DNA from: Paraliobacillus quinghaiensis
GTDB taxonomy: Bacteria > Bacillota > Bacilli > Bacillales > Amphibacillaceae
Direction of reading: 5' to 3'
DNA length: 64,000 nucleotides
NCBI RefSeq assembly: GCF_003426025.1
Contig: NZ_QJSH01000001.1
Span: forward strand, 1 to 64,000
Shown here: piece after piece, positions 36,101-44,454 of the stretch
How the letters are laid out: each line of letters opens with the position of its first letter
Numbering within the stretch: position 1 is the stretch's first letter
The notes under the pieces: model-generated
What the model was told of the DNA's origin: nothing
Databases searched by the model: none
The model's input: the letters and a program-made list of their open reading frames with translations, nothing else
Program-made: the position numbers and the translations under genes

Positions 36101-36692
36101 ATATGAACGCATAAGAGAACGTTACGAATTTTTAACAGAACAACAGACAGATTTGCTTGATGCAAAAGAAACATTGTATAGTGTAATAGCCGAGATGGAT
36201 GAAGAAATGCAACGACGCTTTGAAACAACGTTTTATCAAATAAAAGAAGAATTTTCTTTTGTGTTTGAACAGTTGTTTGGAGGAGGGCACGCTGCGTTAA
36301 CCTTAACAGACCCAACAAACATGCTGGAAACTGGAGTTGATATAAAAGCTCAACCACCAGGGAAAAAAGCACAACAACTTGCACTTTTATCAGGTGGAGA
36401 GAGAGCGCTGACAGCAATTGCGTTATTGTTTGCTATCTTACGTGTACGTCCAGTACCTTTTTGTGTATTAGATGAAGTAGAAGCAGCATTAGATGATGCG
36501 AACGTAGATCGATTTGCACGCTATTTAAAGGATTATAGCGAGAATACGCAGTTTATCGTTATTACGCATCGAAAAGGAACGATGGAAGGTGCAGATGTCC
36601 TCTATGGTGTGACAATGCAAGAGTCAGGAGTGTCACGACTGGTATCGGTTAAGTTAGAAGAAACAAAGGATTTAATGAACGTAACAACATAA
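33120..36692 (+). CDS. smc: Chromosome condensation and segregation ATPase SMC
   Basis: ATG 33120 with AAGGAG seven bases upstream gives 1190 residues; the ATG at 33114 is too close to that site. The protein has Walker A GPNGSGKSN near residue 32 and two long coiled coils. A hinge lies around residues 510-680, rich in Gly at VVNPGGAMSGGA. The C-terminal head has signature LLSGGERAL and Walker B FCVLDEVEAALDD. With ScpA and ScpB it compacts and segregates the nucleoid. Confidence 0.97.
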   Translation: MFLKKIESVGFKSFAERISVDFVPGVTAVVGPNGSGKSNITDAIRWVLGEQSAKSLRGTKMEDIIFQGSDTRRPLNVAEVTLVLDNHDQTLPVDYDEVSVTRRVYRSGDSEFLLNKQSCRLKDIVDLFLDSGLGREAFSIISQGKVEEILSSKAEERRTIFEEAAGVLKYKNRKKKAEYKLAETQENLNRIEDITHEIETQLEPLKEQASIAKEYLEKKETLQEKEIALLNAEIETLHEQWSSHLATIEEKKNEELTITTSINQKEAVLEKERQEMQHLDQSIETLQEKLLTLTQELEQLEGNKKLIEERSRHFEENKTKLEDEIDNLQTKSATLSNELEIENQKLSELQESRNDTKKELKQLQETLDKSEEKIEEKIEELKSDYIELLNNQAAKRNAKQSIEQQLSQMNYRQENQKTRFEDQIAEREALTSTLTSLKEKLASQQVERNNKEQALSTAKQDLTEAKQQFQTLENKLHQGYQYLEKLKSKKEMLEDMKEDFQGFFQGVKAVLKAREEDRLSGIHGAVIELLDVPKLYITAMETALGGQSQHIIVDDDNTARQAIQWLKQSKNGRATFLPLQTMRAKSLPTHAEQKISSHPGFSGIASNLVHFDEKYTNVMRYLLGNTIFAKTLKDANEIAGLVERRYRVVTLDGDVVNPGGAMSGGARKNTNQSLFTRDKDLQEVTDQLEQFQQRAVEFEQKVRDQKQLVSDKESVIEQLRATIQTLQQTENQLQAQVTENEVHVRHIHDNLSIYDQEKEQFEQDKSNLIKQSKEIEEKLSTIADELVRLQAEIDRLTNEKNSHQENLAQVQANYHRLQITLAEQESQVQHQAEKTTNATNRLEELQTSKQESQQQLQELIAFHENSEKQENIEEKVKQQQIEKQETTELIQSYRQKRLKQMQFIEDEEREIKTTQNQKQALLEMIQTNEVKANRLDVELENRLHHLQTEYTISYELAKETYPTADDINQSSQEVKLIKRSIEDLGTVNLGSIDEYERIRERYEFLTEQQTDLLDAKETLYSVIAEMDEEMQRRFETTFYQIKEEFSFVFEQLFGGGHAALTLTDPTNMLETGVDIKAQPPGKKAQQLALLSGGERALTAIALLFAILRVRPVPFCVLDEVEAALDDANVDRFARYLKDYSENTQFIVITHRKGTMEGADVLYGVTMQESGVSRLVSVKLEETKDLMNVTT

Positions 36693-36720
36693 CGAAGTAG
36701 CTAGAGAGGAAGAGAAATAA

Positions 36721-37710
36721 ATGAGCTTTTTCAAAAAACTAAAAGATAAATTTACAACAACTGAAAAGGAACATGAAGTATCTGATAAATATAAGGCAGG
36801 TTTGTCAAAGACAAGAGATTCTTTTTCAAGTAAGATCAATAATTTAGTTGCTCGCTATCGTTCAGTTGATGAGGATTTCTTTGAAGATTTAGAAGAAATT
36901 TTGATTCAAGCTGATGTTGGTGTAATGACAGTAATGGACTTAGTTGAAGAATTAAAGACTGAAGTGAAACGACAAAATATTAAAGATTCAGCTGATCTAA
37001 AAGAAGTTATTTCTGAAAAACTAGTTGAAATATATGCTGGTGATGATGATACATCTGAAAATGTGAATATCCAGGATGATGATCTTTCAGTAATCCTCTT
37101 TGTTGGTGTAAATGGTGTTGGGAAGACAACAACAATTGGTAAAATGGCATATCAACTGAAACAACAAGGAAAAAAAGTAGTCTTAGTAGCAGGTGACACT
37201 TTCCGTGCTGGTGCCATTGAGCAGTTAGAAGTATGGGGTGAACGTGTTGGTGTAGATGTCATTAAACAAGCAGCAGGAAGTGATCCGGCAGCTGTTATTT
37301 ATGATGGTGTTAAAGCAGCAAAATCACGAGGAGCTGATGTTCTGCTTTGCGATACAGCTGGAAGATTACAAAATAAAGTGAATTTGATGAATGAGCTATC
37401 TAAAGTAAAACGTGTAATAGAGCGTGAAATACCAGGTGCGCCACATGAAGTATTACTTGTATTAGATGCAACTACAGGTCAGAATGCTTTAAGTCAAGCA
37501 AAAACGTTCTCTGCCTCAACGAATGTAACTGGAATTGTTTTAACGAAATTAGATGGAACTGCAAAAGGTGGTATCGTGTTAGCAATTCGTAAAGAGCTAA
37601 AGATCCCTGTGAAATATGTAGGATTAGGTGAACAAATGAATGACCTTGAAAAATTTGATGCAAATGCATTTGTTTATGGCTTGTTTGCTGATATGATTGA
37701 ACAGGAATAA
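36721..37710 (+). CDS. ftsY: Signal recognition particle receptor FtsY
   Basis: The 329-residue SRP GTPase has a short basic N-terminus followed directly by the N and G domains, as in Bacillus FtsY, without the long acidic A domain of E. coli. Motifs are GVNGVGKTTTIGKMA, DTFRAGAIEQL, DTAGRLQNK and LTKLDGTAKGG. It docks ribosome-SRP complexes at the membrane. It is 28 bases downstream of smc and precedes ylxM-ffh. Confidence 0.97.
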   Translation: MSFFKKLKDKFTTTEKEHEVSDKYKAGLSKTRDSFSSKINNLVARYRSVDEDFFEDLEEILIQADVGVMTVMDLVEELKTEVKRQNIKDSADLKEVISEKLVEIYAGDDDTSENVNIQDDDLSVILFVGVNGVGKTTTIGKMAYQLKQQGKKVVLVAGDTFRAGAIEQLEVWGERVGVDVIKQAAGSDPAAVIYDGVKAAKSRGADVLLCDTAGRLQNKVNLMNELSKVKRVIEREIPGAPHEVLLVLDATTGQNALSQAKTFSASTNVTGIVLTKLDGTAKGGIVLAIRKELKIPVKYVGLGEQMNDLEKFDANAFVYGLFADMIEQE

Positions 37711-37789
37711 CTTGAAACCTTGACAGATAAGTAAGATATCGTCTACTATTTTAATGTAAAGGTGTTTCACTTAACAAGGAGTGCTTATA

Positions 37790-38116
37790 TTGTTAGAAAA
37801 AACAACGCGAATTAATTATTTATTCGATTTTTATCAAGCATTATTAACACCTAAGCAAAGAAACTATATGGATTTGTACTATTTAGAGGACTATTCATTA
37901 GGTGAAATATCAGAAACATTTACGGTCTCAAGACAAGCTGTGTATGACAATATTCGCCGTACAGAAGCAATGCTCGAGAATTACGAGGAAAAATTACGAT
38001 TATATGATAAGTTTCTTGGAAGGCAAAAACTGCTTCATGATTTAGCGGAAGTAGTAGAAGTTGATAATCATCCCCAAGTATTACAAATTATTAAGGATTT
38101 AAAAGAATTAGATTAG
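37790..38116 (+). CDS. ylxM: YlxM/p13-like DNA-binding protein of the SRP locus
   Basis: The TTG at 37790 lies 8 bases after AAGGAG and gives 108 residues starting [19 protein letters not shown], matching the YlxM N-terminus. A sigma-70 region 4-like helix-turn-helix is visible ([25 protein letters not shown]). In streptococci YlxM associates with SRP components and modulates their GTPase activity. It lies 13 bases upstream of ffh. Confidence 0.93.
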   Translation: MLEKTTRINYLFDFYQALLTPKQRNYMDLYYLEDYSLGEISETFTVSRQAVYDNIRRTEAMLENYEEKLRLYDKFLGRQKLLHDLAEVVEVDNHPQVLQIIKDLKELD

Positions 38117-38129
38117 GAGGACACCCTCT

Positions 38130-39482
38130 ATGGCATTTGAAGGTTTAGCTGATCGCCTGCAAGAAACGATGAAAAAGCTGACAGGCAAAGGGAAAGTTAG
38201 TGAACAAGATGTAAAAGAAATGACGCGTGAAGTCCGTCTTGCTTTATTAGAAGCTGACGTAAACTTTAAAGTAGTAAAAGACTTCGTCAAACGTGTGAAA
38301 GAACGAGCTATTGGGCAAGAGGTTATGGAAAGTTTAACTCCAGGTCAACAAGTTATTAAAGTAGTAAAAGAAGAATTAACAGACTTGATGGGTGGAGAAC
38401 AAAGTAAAATCGCGGTAAGTGATCGTTCACCAACTGTAATTATGATGGTTGGGTTGCAAGGTGCAGGTAAAACAACAACAACAGGTAAATTAGCAAATTT
38501 ATTGCGCAAAAAACATAATAGAAAACCGTTATTAGTAGCTGCTGACATTTATCGTCCAGCTGCCATTAACCAATTGGAAACAATAGGTCGTCAGTTAGAT
38601 ATCCCTGTTTTTGCAATGGGTACTGATGCAAATCCGGTTGATATTGCAAACCAAGCTATAGCAAAAGCAAAAGAAGACCATCATGATTATGTCATTATCG
38701 ATACAGCAGGTCGTTTACATGTTGATGAAAACCTAATGGATGAATTACAGCAGATTAAAACTAATGTTAAACCTGATGAAGTATTTTTAGTTGTTGACGC
38801 AATGACAGGGCAGGATGCTGTTAATGTCGCTGAGAGTTTTGATGAACAACTAGACATCTCAGGTGTAGTCCTAACGAAACTAGATGGTGACACACGTGGT
38901 GGTGCGGCACTTTCAATTAAAGCTGTTACCAATAAACCAATAAAATTCGCTGGTATGGGTGAAAAACTTGATGAATTAGAGCAATTCCATCCAGAAAGAA
39001 TGGCTTCACGAATTCTTGGGATGGGTGATGTGTTATCTTTAATTGAAAAAGCACAGGAAAATGTTGATGAAAAGAAAATGAAAGACTTAGAAAGTAAAAT
39101 GCGTTCAGCATCGTTTACATTTGATGATTTTCTTGATCAAATGGCCCAGGTGAAAAATATGGGTCCTTTAGAAGACTTGCTTGGCATGATTCCAGGTGCA
39201 AATAAGATGAAAGGCCTGAAAAATGTGCAATTAGATGAGAAGCAGCTTGTGCACGTTGAGGCTATTATTCAGTCAATGACAAAAAAAGAGCGACAAGATC
39301 CAAATCTTATGAATGCTAGTCGTAAAAAGCGGATTGCTAAGGGGTCAGGGCGTCCTGTTTCTGAAGTGAATCGACTGTTAAAACAGTTCGACGAAATGAA
39401 GAAAATGATGAAACAAATGACGAATTCTCAATCAGGAAAAAAAGGTAAAAAAGGAAAAGGATTAAATTTTCCGTTCATGTAA
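38130..39482 (+). CDS. ffh: Signal recognition particle protein Ffh
   Basis: The 450-residue protein has the N domain, the G domain (GLQGAGKTTTTGKLA, DTAGRLHVDE, TKLDGDTRGGAAL) and a methionine-rich M domain ending with KKMMKQMTNSQ and a Lys/Gly-rich tail. It binds signal sequences and 4.5S/scRNA and delivers nascent chains to FtsY. The ATG follows TTAGGAGGACACC. Confidence 0.97.
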   Translation: MAFEGLADRLQETMKKLTGKGKVSEQDVKEMTREVRLALLEADVNFKVVKDFVKRVKERAIGQEVMESLTPGQQVIKVVKEELTDLMGGEQSKIAVSDRSPTVIMMVGLQGAGKTTTTGKLANLLRKKHNRKPLLVAADIYRPAAINQLETIGRQLDIPVFAMGTDANPVDIANQAIAKAKEDHHDYVIIDTAGRLHVDENLMDELQQIKTNVKPDEVFLVVDAMTGQDAVNVAESFDEQLDISGVVLTKLDGDTRGGAALSIKAVTNKPIKFAGMGEKLDELEQFHPERMASRILGMGDVLSLIEKAQENVDEKKMKDLESKMRSASFTFDDFLDQMAQVKNMGPLEDLLGMIPGANKMKGLKNVQLDEKQLVHVEAIIQSMTKKERQDPNLMNASRKKRIAKGSGRPVSEVNRLLKQFDEMKKMMKQMTNSQSGKKGKKGKGLNFPFM

Positions 39483-39562
39483 TGGAAAAACACTTTACAG
39501 ACAATCAAAGTTCTGATAGAATTTAAAATTGTGAAAAACATTAATTAATGGAGGTGCGAAAC

Positions 39563-39832
39563 ATGGCAGTAAAAATTCGTTTAAAACGCATGGGGTCAAA
39601 ACGTAACCCTTTTTATCGTGTAGTAGTAGCTGATTCTCGTGCTCCTCGCGATGGACGTATAATTGAACAAATTGGCACATACAATCCGGTAGCAAACCCG
39701 GTTGAAGTGAAATTAGATGAAGAAAAAGCATTAAACTGGATGACTAAAGGTGCAAAACCTAGTGACACAGTTCGTAATTTATTCTCTAATGAAGGCATCA
39801 TGAAGAAATTCCACGACTCTAAAAACCAATAG
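39563..39832 (+). CDS. rpsP: 30S ribosomal protein S16
   Basis: ATG 39563 behind GGAGGTG gives 89 residues with the S16 signature [19 protein letters not shown] and [11 protein letters not shown]. Leftward extension to 39548 would cover the ribosome binding site. It lies between ffh and khpA in the conserved order. Confidence 0.97.
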   Translation: MAVKIRLKRMGSKRNPFYRVVVADSRAPRDGRIIEQIGTYNPVANPVEVKLDEEKALNWMTKGAKPSDTVRNLFSNEGIMKKFHDSKNQ

Positions 39833-39849
39833 TAAAGTAGTGTGATAAC

Positions 39850-40077
39850 ATGAAAGCCTTAATTCAAACAATCGTTGAACCATTAGTCGATCATCCCGAA
39901 GAAATTCAGGTTAACGTTAAGGAAGAATCAGGTAAGATGATTTATCATCTTACAGTTCATCCTGAAGATGTTGGAAAAGTGATTGGTAAAAATGGTCGAA
40001 TTGCTAAAGTAATTCGGACAGTTGTTTATGCCGCAGGATCGGATACTAAAAAACGTATTTATCTTGATATTATGTAA
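39850..40077 (+). CDS. khpA: KH-domain RNA-binding protein KhpA (YlqC)
   Basis: The 75-residue product is a single KH domain with the GxxG-type loop GKVIGKNGRIAKVIRTVV. KhpA forms an RNA-binding dimer with KhpB/Jag in Gram-positive bacteria and affects cell elongation. It follows rpsP by 17 bases and ends at a strong terminator. Confidence 0.95.
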   Translation: MKALIQTIVEPLVDHPEEIQVNVKEESGKMIYHLTVHPEDVGKVIGKNGRIAKVIRTVVYAAGSDTKKRIYLDIM

Positions 40078-40113
40078 AACAGGGGAAGGGACCAAACCTT
40101 TCCCTGTTTTTCT
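40078..40113 (+). terminator. Terminator after khpA
   Basis: AACAGGGGAAGG (40078-40089) pairs over 12 positions with CCTTTCCCTGTT (40097-40108), loop GACCAAA, followed by TTTCT. It starts immediately after the khpA stop codon. Confidence 0.85.
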
Positions 40114-40221
40114 ATATATTAGGGGGATATAAATATAATAATATAACGTTACATAGATAGTACTTATAAGAAGAGTTTTTCAAAAGATCCTAGAAAAATG
40201 AGACATACTATTTTTTTGTTT

Positions 40222-40250
40222 TTGAACACATACTTATAATAAGATATACT
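40222..40250 (+). promoter_or_regulatory. Promoter upstream of ylqD-rimM-trmD
   Basis: TTGAAC (40222-40227) and TATACT (40245-40250) are separated by 17 bases. The stretch from the khpA terminator to ylqD is otherwise featureless. It is the first good promoter after that terminator. Confidence 0.55.
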
Positions 40251-40323
40251 AGTAAAAGATCACGTAGCAAATAACTTTGTACCAACCAATCGTCGTCGAT
40301 AGAATGAGAAAGGTTGAGATTCT

Positions 40324-40710
40324 TTGCAGATTATTCGTAAAATACTAGTGAAACAAGTTGTGACAGAATTAAGTAAACAAGATATCAAAGAAAGATTTCA
40401 AAAAAAAATAGAACAACTTGATAAAGAGTGTCAACAACTAGCTTTTGAGCGTAAAAAAATGGAATATAAAGCTGGAATAAATAAATATAAAGTTAACGAA
40501 CGATTTCAACAAGAAATTACTAAGCGTGAGGAAAAGCATAAACAAATAAGCTATCAATTAGATCAATTAGAACTAATACCAGTTGGCGAAGAGATTATTG
40601 AAGGTGAAGTTGAGCGTTTAGTGAATGTTGAAGTAGGAACCAACTGGAATAATATGATACAGGAACAAGCGATTGTAGTACAAGATGGCGTTATTATCAG
40701 AATAGAATAA
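40324..40710 (+). CDS. ylqD: YlqD family protein
   Basis: The 128-residue product starts at TTG behind AAGGTTGAG. It is rich in Lys, Gln and Glu, with a predicted coiled coil at about 20-85 (KKIEQLDKECQQLAFERKK) and a small C-terminal beta domain (LVNVEVGTNW ... VVQDGVIIRIE). This matches YlqD, a family of unknown function located between khpA and rimM in Bacillus. It lies 13 bases before the rimM start. Confidence 0.9.
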   Translation: MQIIRKILVKQVVTELSKQDIKERFQKKIEQLDKECQQLAFERKKMEYKAGINKYKVNERFQQEITKREEKHKQISYQLDQLELIPVGEEIIEGEVERLVNVEVGTNWNNMIQEQAIVVQDGVIIRIE

Positions 40711-40723
40711 GTAGGTGAACAGT

Positions 40724-41242
40724 GTGGAAAATAAATTGTATAATGTCGGTAAAATTGTAAATACACATGGAATTAAAGGTGAAGTTAAGGTTGTACGAAT
40801 CACAGACTTTGAAGAAAGATTTGAAAAAGGTAATAAACTATATTTTATTGGAAAAGATGAGAAGACACCAATTCCACTAACAATTGCAAGTCATCGTCAA
40901 CACAAGCAATTTGATTTGCTTCAATTTGAGTCATATAATTCAATAGAATCAGTTGAAAAGTTTAAAGAAGGAATGTTAACAATAAGACAAGATCAACTTG
41001 GTGATTTAGATGAAGGTGACTACTATTATCATGAAATAATTGGTTGTGTTGTTTATACCACAACAGATTCAGAGCTTGGTACTGTAAAAGAAATTCTGGC
41101 ACCTGGTGCAAATGATGTTTGGGTTGTAGACCGTCCAAATGAAAAAGATTTGTTGATTCCCTACATACCTGAAGTTGTAAAAGAAGTAGATATCATAGAG
41201 AAGAAAATTACTATTGAACCAATGGAAGGATTGCTTGATTAA
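40724..41242 (+). CDS. rimM: 16S rRNA processing protein RimM
   Basis: The GTG at 40724 gives 172 residues and places the conserved [20 protein letters not shown] at the N-terminus as in B. subtilis; the GTG at 40715 lies in the AGGTGA site. The N-terminal RimM domain is followed by a C-terminal PRC barrel ([11 protein letters not shown]-like region [20 protein letters not shown]). It binds S19 and assists 30S head maturation. The last base of its TAA is the first base of trmD. Confidence 0.95.
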   Translation: MENKLYNVGKIVNTHGIKGEVKVVRITDFEERFEKGNKLYFIGKDEKTPIPLTIASHRQHKQFDLLQFESYNSIESVEKFKEGMLTIRQDQLGDLDEGDYYYHEIIGCVVYTTTDSELGTVKEILAPGANDVWVVDRPNEKDLLIPYIPEVVKEVDIIEKKITIEPMEGLLD

Positions 41243-41976
41243 TGCAAATTGACATATTAACATTGTTCCCAGAAATGTTTAATGGTGTTATGCAATCATC
41301 AATTTTAAAAAAAGCACAGGAAATGAATGCTTTTCAATATAGCACTGTTGACTTTCGTAATTACACAGAAAATAAGCACAATAAAGTTGATGATTCTCCA
41401 TATGGTGGTGGTGCTGGAATGGTTTTAATGCCACAGCCCATTTTTGATGCTGTAGATGCTGTTAAGAGTAGCACAAAAAACAAACCGCGTATTGTATTAA
41501 TGTGTCCACAGGGAGAACCCTATACCCAACAAAAAGCAGAGGAATTTGCGGAGGAAGAACATCTAATATTTATTTGTGGCCATTATGAGGGTTATGATGA
41601 AAGAATTAGACAGGAATTAGTTACTGATGAAATTAGTATTGGAGATTATGTTTTAACTGGCGGAGAATTAGGTGCAATGGTAGTTATTGATAGTGTAGTC
41701 CGTTTACTTCCTGGTGTATTAGGTAACGCCGAATCTGCAACTGCCGATTCCTTTTCTACAGGTTTGTTAGAGCACCCACACTATACACGTCCAGCTAATT
41801 TTCGGGGTTTGAAAGTACCAGATATTTTATTATCTGGCCATCATAAAAAAATTGAAAATTGGAGAAGACAACAATCTATTCTACGAACACTTGAAAGAAG
41901 AAAAGATTTACTAGAAAAATATGATTTGTCAGAGCAAGAAAAACAATGGCTAATAGAGGTTGATAAAACTTTTTGA
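41242..41976 (+). CDS. trmD: tRNA (guanine-37-N1)-methyltransferase TrmD
   Basis: The 244-residue SPOUT enzyme has [11 protein letters not shown] at the N-terminus, [25 protein letters not shown], and the trefoil-knot motif [15 protein letters not shown]. It methylates G37 next to the anticodon to prevent +1 frameshifting. It overlaps rimM by one base and is followed by the rplS promoter. Confidence 0.97.
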   Translation: MQIDILTLFPEMFNGVMQSSILKKAQEMNAFQYSTVDFRNYTENKHNKVDDSPYGGGAGMVLMPQPIFDAVDAVKSSTKNKPRIVLMCPQGEPYTQQKAEEFAEEEHLIFICGHYEGYDERIRQELVTDEISIGDYVLTGGELGAMVVIDSVVRLLPGVLGNAESATADSFSTGLLEHPHYTRPANFRGLKVPDILLSGHHKKIENWRRQQSILRTLERRKDLLEKYDLSEQEKQWLIEVDKTF

Positions 41977-42018
41977 ACACGTATTAATAGATTTTTTGGA
42001 AACATAAACAAGTAATTG

Positions 42019-42047
42019 TTGAACTATAAAACAAACTATGGTATATT
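42019..42047 (+). promoter_or_regulatory. rplS promoter
   Basis: TTGAAC (42019-42024) and TATATT (42042-42047) lie 17 bases apart, with a TGG extended -10 context. The predicted start near 42054 leaves a leader of about 90 bases before rplS. Confidence 0.6.
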
Positions 42048-42053
42048 ATTTGT

Positions 42054-42130
42054 TGTGCTTAAGTGAAGACTTAGGTCGTATAAACGATGTTCCGCTGTTA
42101 GCTTGTTTTTATTAAGAGCATTGGTTTGGA
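42054..42130 (+). promoter_or_regulatory. Putative L19 (rplS) leader RNA
   Basis: The untranslated leader contains a 7-bp hairpin (CTTAAGT 42058-42064 with ACTTAGG 42069-42075, loop GAAG), then CGTATAAACG and GTTCCGCTGTTAGC. This is the position and appearance expected of the L19 leader motif known in Bacillus, thought to mediate autoregulation by L19. I infer the identity from position and partial recall of the motif. Confidence 0.5.
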
Positions 42131-42144
42131 AGGAGTGTGACATA

Positions 42145-42489
42145 ATGCAACAGTTAATTAATGAAGTAACTAAAGAACAGCTTCGTACCGATCATCCTGA
42201 TTTTCGTCCTGGTGATACTGTAAAAGTTCACGTTAAGGTTGTCGAAGGTACTCGTGAGCGTATTCAGGTATTTGAAGGTGTTGTTATTAAACGCCAAAAC
42301 GGTGGAATTAGTGCAACATTTACTGTTCGTAAAATTTCTTATGGTGTAGGTGTTGAGCGTACTTTCCCAGTACATTCTCCACGTATTGATAAGATTGAAG
42401 TTGCCCGTCGTGGTAAAGTACGTCGTGCGAAACTTTATTATCTACGTGAATTACGTGGTAAAGCAGCACGTATTAAAGAAATTCGCTAA
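42145..42489 (+). CDS. rplS: 50S ribosomal protein L19
   Basis: ATG 42145 behind GGAAGGAG gives 114 residues, the normal L19 length; the longer frame from 42103 would run through the leader. Signatures are [28 protein letters not shown] and [17 protein letters not shown]19 sits at the subunit interface. It is monocistronic, between its own promoter and a terminator. Confidence 0.97.
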   Translation: MQQLINEVTKEQLRTDHPDFRPGDTVKVHVKVVEGTRERIQVFEGVVIKRQNGGISATFTVRKISYGVGVERTFPVHSPRIDKIEVARRGKVRRAKLYYLRELRGKAARIKEIR

Positions 42490-42504
42490 TACGTAATAAT
42501 GTAG

Positions 42505-42533
42505 AAGGAGCTTGCATAGTCAAGCTCCTTTTT
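42505..42533 (+). terminator. Terminator after rplS
   Basis: AAGGAGCTTG (42505-42514) and CAAGCTCCTT (42521-42530) pair perfectly over a 6-base loop and are followed by TTTCTC. Confidence 0.85.
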
Positions 42534-42649
42534 CTCATCTTAAAAGAATGTTTAAAAGAACTTCCATGTATTTATAAGGCTTATTTTTTATATAATGGTT
42601 TATACATAGCAACAACGGTAATCAGAATAATATTGGGGGTAAAAGCGTA

Positions 42650-43216
42650 ATGGCTAAGAAGAAAAGCGAATGGTTTGATTGGTTAAAAGCACTATTAATT
42701 GCAATTTTGTTAGCTTTTATCGTACGAACTTTTTTATTTTCGCCCATAATAGTTGAAGGGCCATCTATGCAACCCAACCTTCAAAATGGGGATCATATGA
42801 TAGTGAATAAAATAAATTACAAACTAAATGAACCAGAGCGTTTTGATATTGTTGTCTTTCATGCAACAGAAAAAAGGGATTATATTAAACGCGTAATAGG
42901 ATTACCAGGTGAAACAGTCGAAATGAGAGCAGATACACTTTATATAGACGGGGAACCTGTAGAAGAATCTTTCCTAGCCACTGAAAAATCACAACAAGCA
43001 AGTGGACAAGTGTATACAATGAATTTCTCTATGGAAGATAGCCAATACTTGCCTGAAGTAATTCCTGAGGGTCATGTGTTTGTCTTAGGGGATAATCGTA
43101 GTAACTCAACAGACAGTCGTAGCAGTTCATTAGGGTTAATTTCATATGATCAAATAGTAGGAAATGCAGTACTTATCTATTGGCCAATTAATCGATTTGG
43201 CTTCGCAAATGAATAG
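42650..43216 (+). CDS. lepB: Type I signal peptidase
   Basis: The 188-residue protein has one N-terminal transmembrane helix (about 12-34). The catalytic dyad is Ser39 in GPSMQPNL and Lys80 in YIKRVIGLPGE. The C-terminal box VLGDNRSNSTDSR is present. It cleaves signal peptides at the outer face of the membrane. It is the Gram-positive SipS/SipT type in length. In B. subtilis no signal peptidase sits between rplS and rbgA, but it does in several other Bacillaceae. Confidence 0.95.
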   Translation: MAKKKSEWFDWLKALLIAILLAFIVRTFLFSPIIVEGPSMQPNLQNGDHMIVNKINYKLNEPERFDIVVFHATEKRDYIKRVIGLPGETVEMRADTLYIDGEPVEESFLATEKSQQASGQVYTMNFSMEDSQYLPEVIPEGHVFVLGDNRSNSTDSRSSSLGLISYDQIVGNAVLIYWPINRFGFANE

Positions 43217-43227
43217 GAGGTTTTTTA

Positions 43228-44079
43228 ATGAACATTCAATGGTTCCCAGGCCACATGGCAAAAGCTAAACGAGAAGTACAAGAAAAATTAAAGCTTGTAG
43301 ATTTTGTGATTGAATTGGTTGATGCTAGAGCGCCATTCTCATCCCAAAACCCAATGCTTCATAATGTTTTACAACAGAAGCCTAAAATGCGTGTTTTAAT
43401 GAAAAAAGATTTGGCAGATCCAAGTGTTACAAATAAATGGATTAATCATAATGAAACAAATCAAATACCGTCTATAGCGGTAGATGTTCAAAATAAACAA
43501 GATATTCAACAAGTAATTGATATGGCTAAAAAAATGGGTGAAGAAAAGATGGCTCGTTTAAAGCGTAAAGGTGTCAGGCCAAGAGCAGCACGTGCTATGA
43601 TCATTGGAATACCGAATGTTGGGAAATCAACATTAATTAATCGCTTAGCTAATCGTAAAATCGCAAAAACAGGAGATCGCCCAGGGATCACAACTAGCCA
43701 ACAATGGATTAAAGTGAAGAAAGACTTTGAATTATTGGATACTCCTGGTATACTTTGGCCGAAATTTGAAGATCAACTGGTAGGCTATCGCCTAGCTGCA
43801 ATTGGTACGATTAAAGATCAACTATTACCTATAGAGGATGTAGCAGCTTTTGTTTTAAAATATTTAAACGAAAACTACGAGTCTCTAATTGAAAAACGCT
43901 ACCAATTATCAGGTCAGATCGATGTTACTGATATGGATCAATTATTTGAACATATAGGCAAACTTAGAGGTTGTTTGGAAAGTGGCGGTCATATTAATAT
44001 GGAAAAGACAGCAGATCTTATCCTGCATGATTTACGTAATGGAAAGATAGGAAGGGTTACACTAGAGAGTCCTGAATAA
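43228..44079 (+). CDS. rbgA: Ribosome biogenesis GTPase RbgA (YlqF)
   Basis: The 283-residue circularly permuted GTPase starts MNIQWFPGHMAKAKRE. The G4-like KKDLADP precedes G1 GIPNVGKSTLINRLA and G3 DTPGILWPK. It is required for late assembly of the 50S subunit in B. subtilis. The ATG follows AGGAGG after lepB by 11 bases, so both are likely cotranscribed. A terminator follows. Confidence 0.97.
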   Translation: MNIQWFPGHMAKAKREVQEKLKLVDFVIELVDARAPFSSQNPMLHNVLQQKPKMRVLMKKDLADPSVTNKWINHNETNQIPSIAVDVQNKQDIQQVIDMAKKMGEEKMARLKRKGVRPRAARAMIIGIPNVGKSTLINRLANRKIAKTGDRPGITTSQQWIKVKKDFELLDTPGILWPKFEDQLVGYRLAAIGTIKDQLLPIEDVAAFVLKYLNENYESLIEKRYQLSGQIDVTDMDQLFEHIGKLRGCLESGGHINMEKTADLILHDLRNGKIGRVTLESPE

Positions 44080-44117
44080 TTTTAAATCCGTTAAGTTGAC
44101 ATCATATAATAAGAAAA

Positions 44118-44154
44118 TTAAAGACATTCCATATTTAAGAATGTCTTTAATTTT
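44118..44154 (+). terminator. Terminator after rbgA
   Basis: TTAAAGACATTC (44118-44129) and GAATGTCTTTAA (44139-44150) form a 12-bp perfect stem followed by TTTTGG. Confidence 0.75.
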
Positions 44155-44227
44155 GGTTATTTTCAAATAGAGTCGACTTTTAATATTCGGACTTGATATA
44201 AAATAATCAATAGTATGTAATTTACGT

Positions 44228-44361
44228 TACCGCTCCTCAAATGAAATTGACTCCCTTTCCGCAGGCACGGCTTCAGCTAACTCGGAGGCAAAAAGCGCCT
44301 CCGAGTGGATCTTCAGCTCGCGCTGTTCCTGCAGGAGTGTCGCCAATTTCATTTGATCCGC
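44228..44361 (-). repeat. Interspersed repeat, copy B (full-length, 134 nt)
   Basis: The element is bounded by a perfect 12-bp inverted repeat, CAAATGAAATTG (44238-44249) and CAATTTCATTTG (44344-44355), flanked outside by CGCTCCT and ATCCGC. The centre holds a 9-bp GC-rich hairpin, CTCGGAGGC (44281-44289) with GCCTCCGAG (44297-44305). Two AGCTGAAG copies (minus strand) flank the hairpin. On the minus strand the order is ACACTCCTGCAGGAACAGCG, hairpin, TTAGCTGAAGCCGTG and GGAAAGGGAG. Copies A and C are relatives. It is non-coding and MITE-like in form. Confidence 0.75.
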
Positions 44362-44454
44362 TAAATAGTTTAAAAAGTTGTTGATAATGCATTACAGACC
44401 ATTTGAGGTGGCAGGAAAGCCTATTAATTATGATTAGACCCTCTTAACTAGCGC

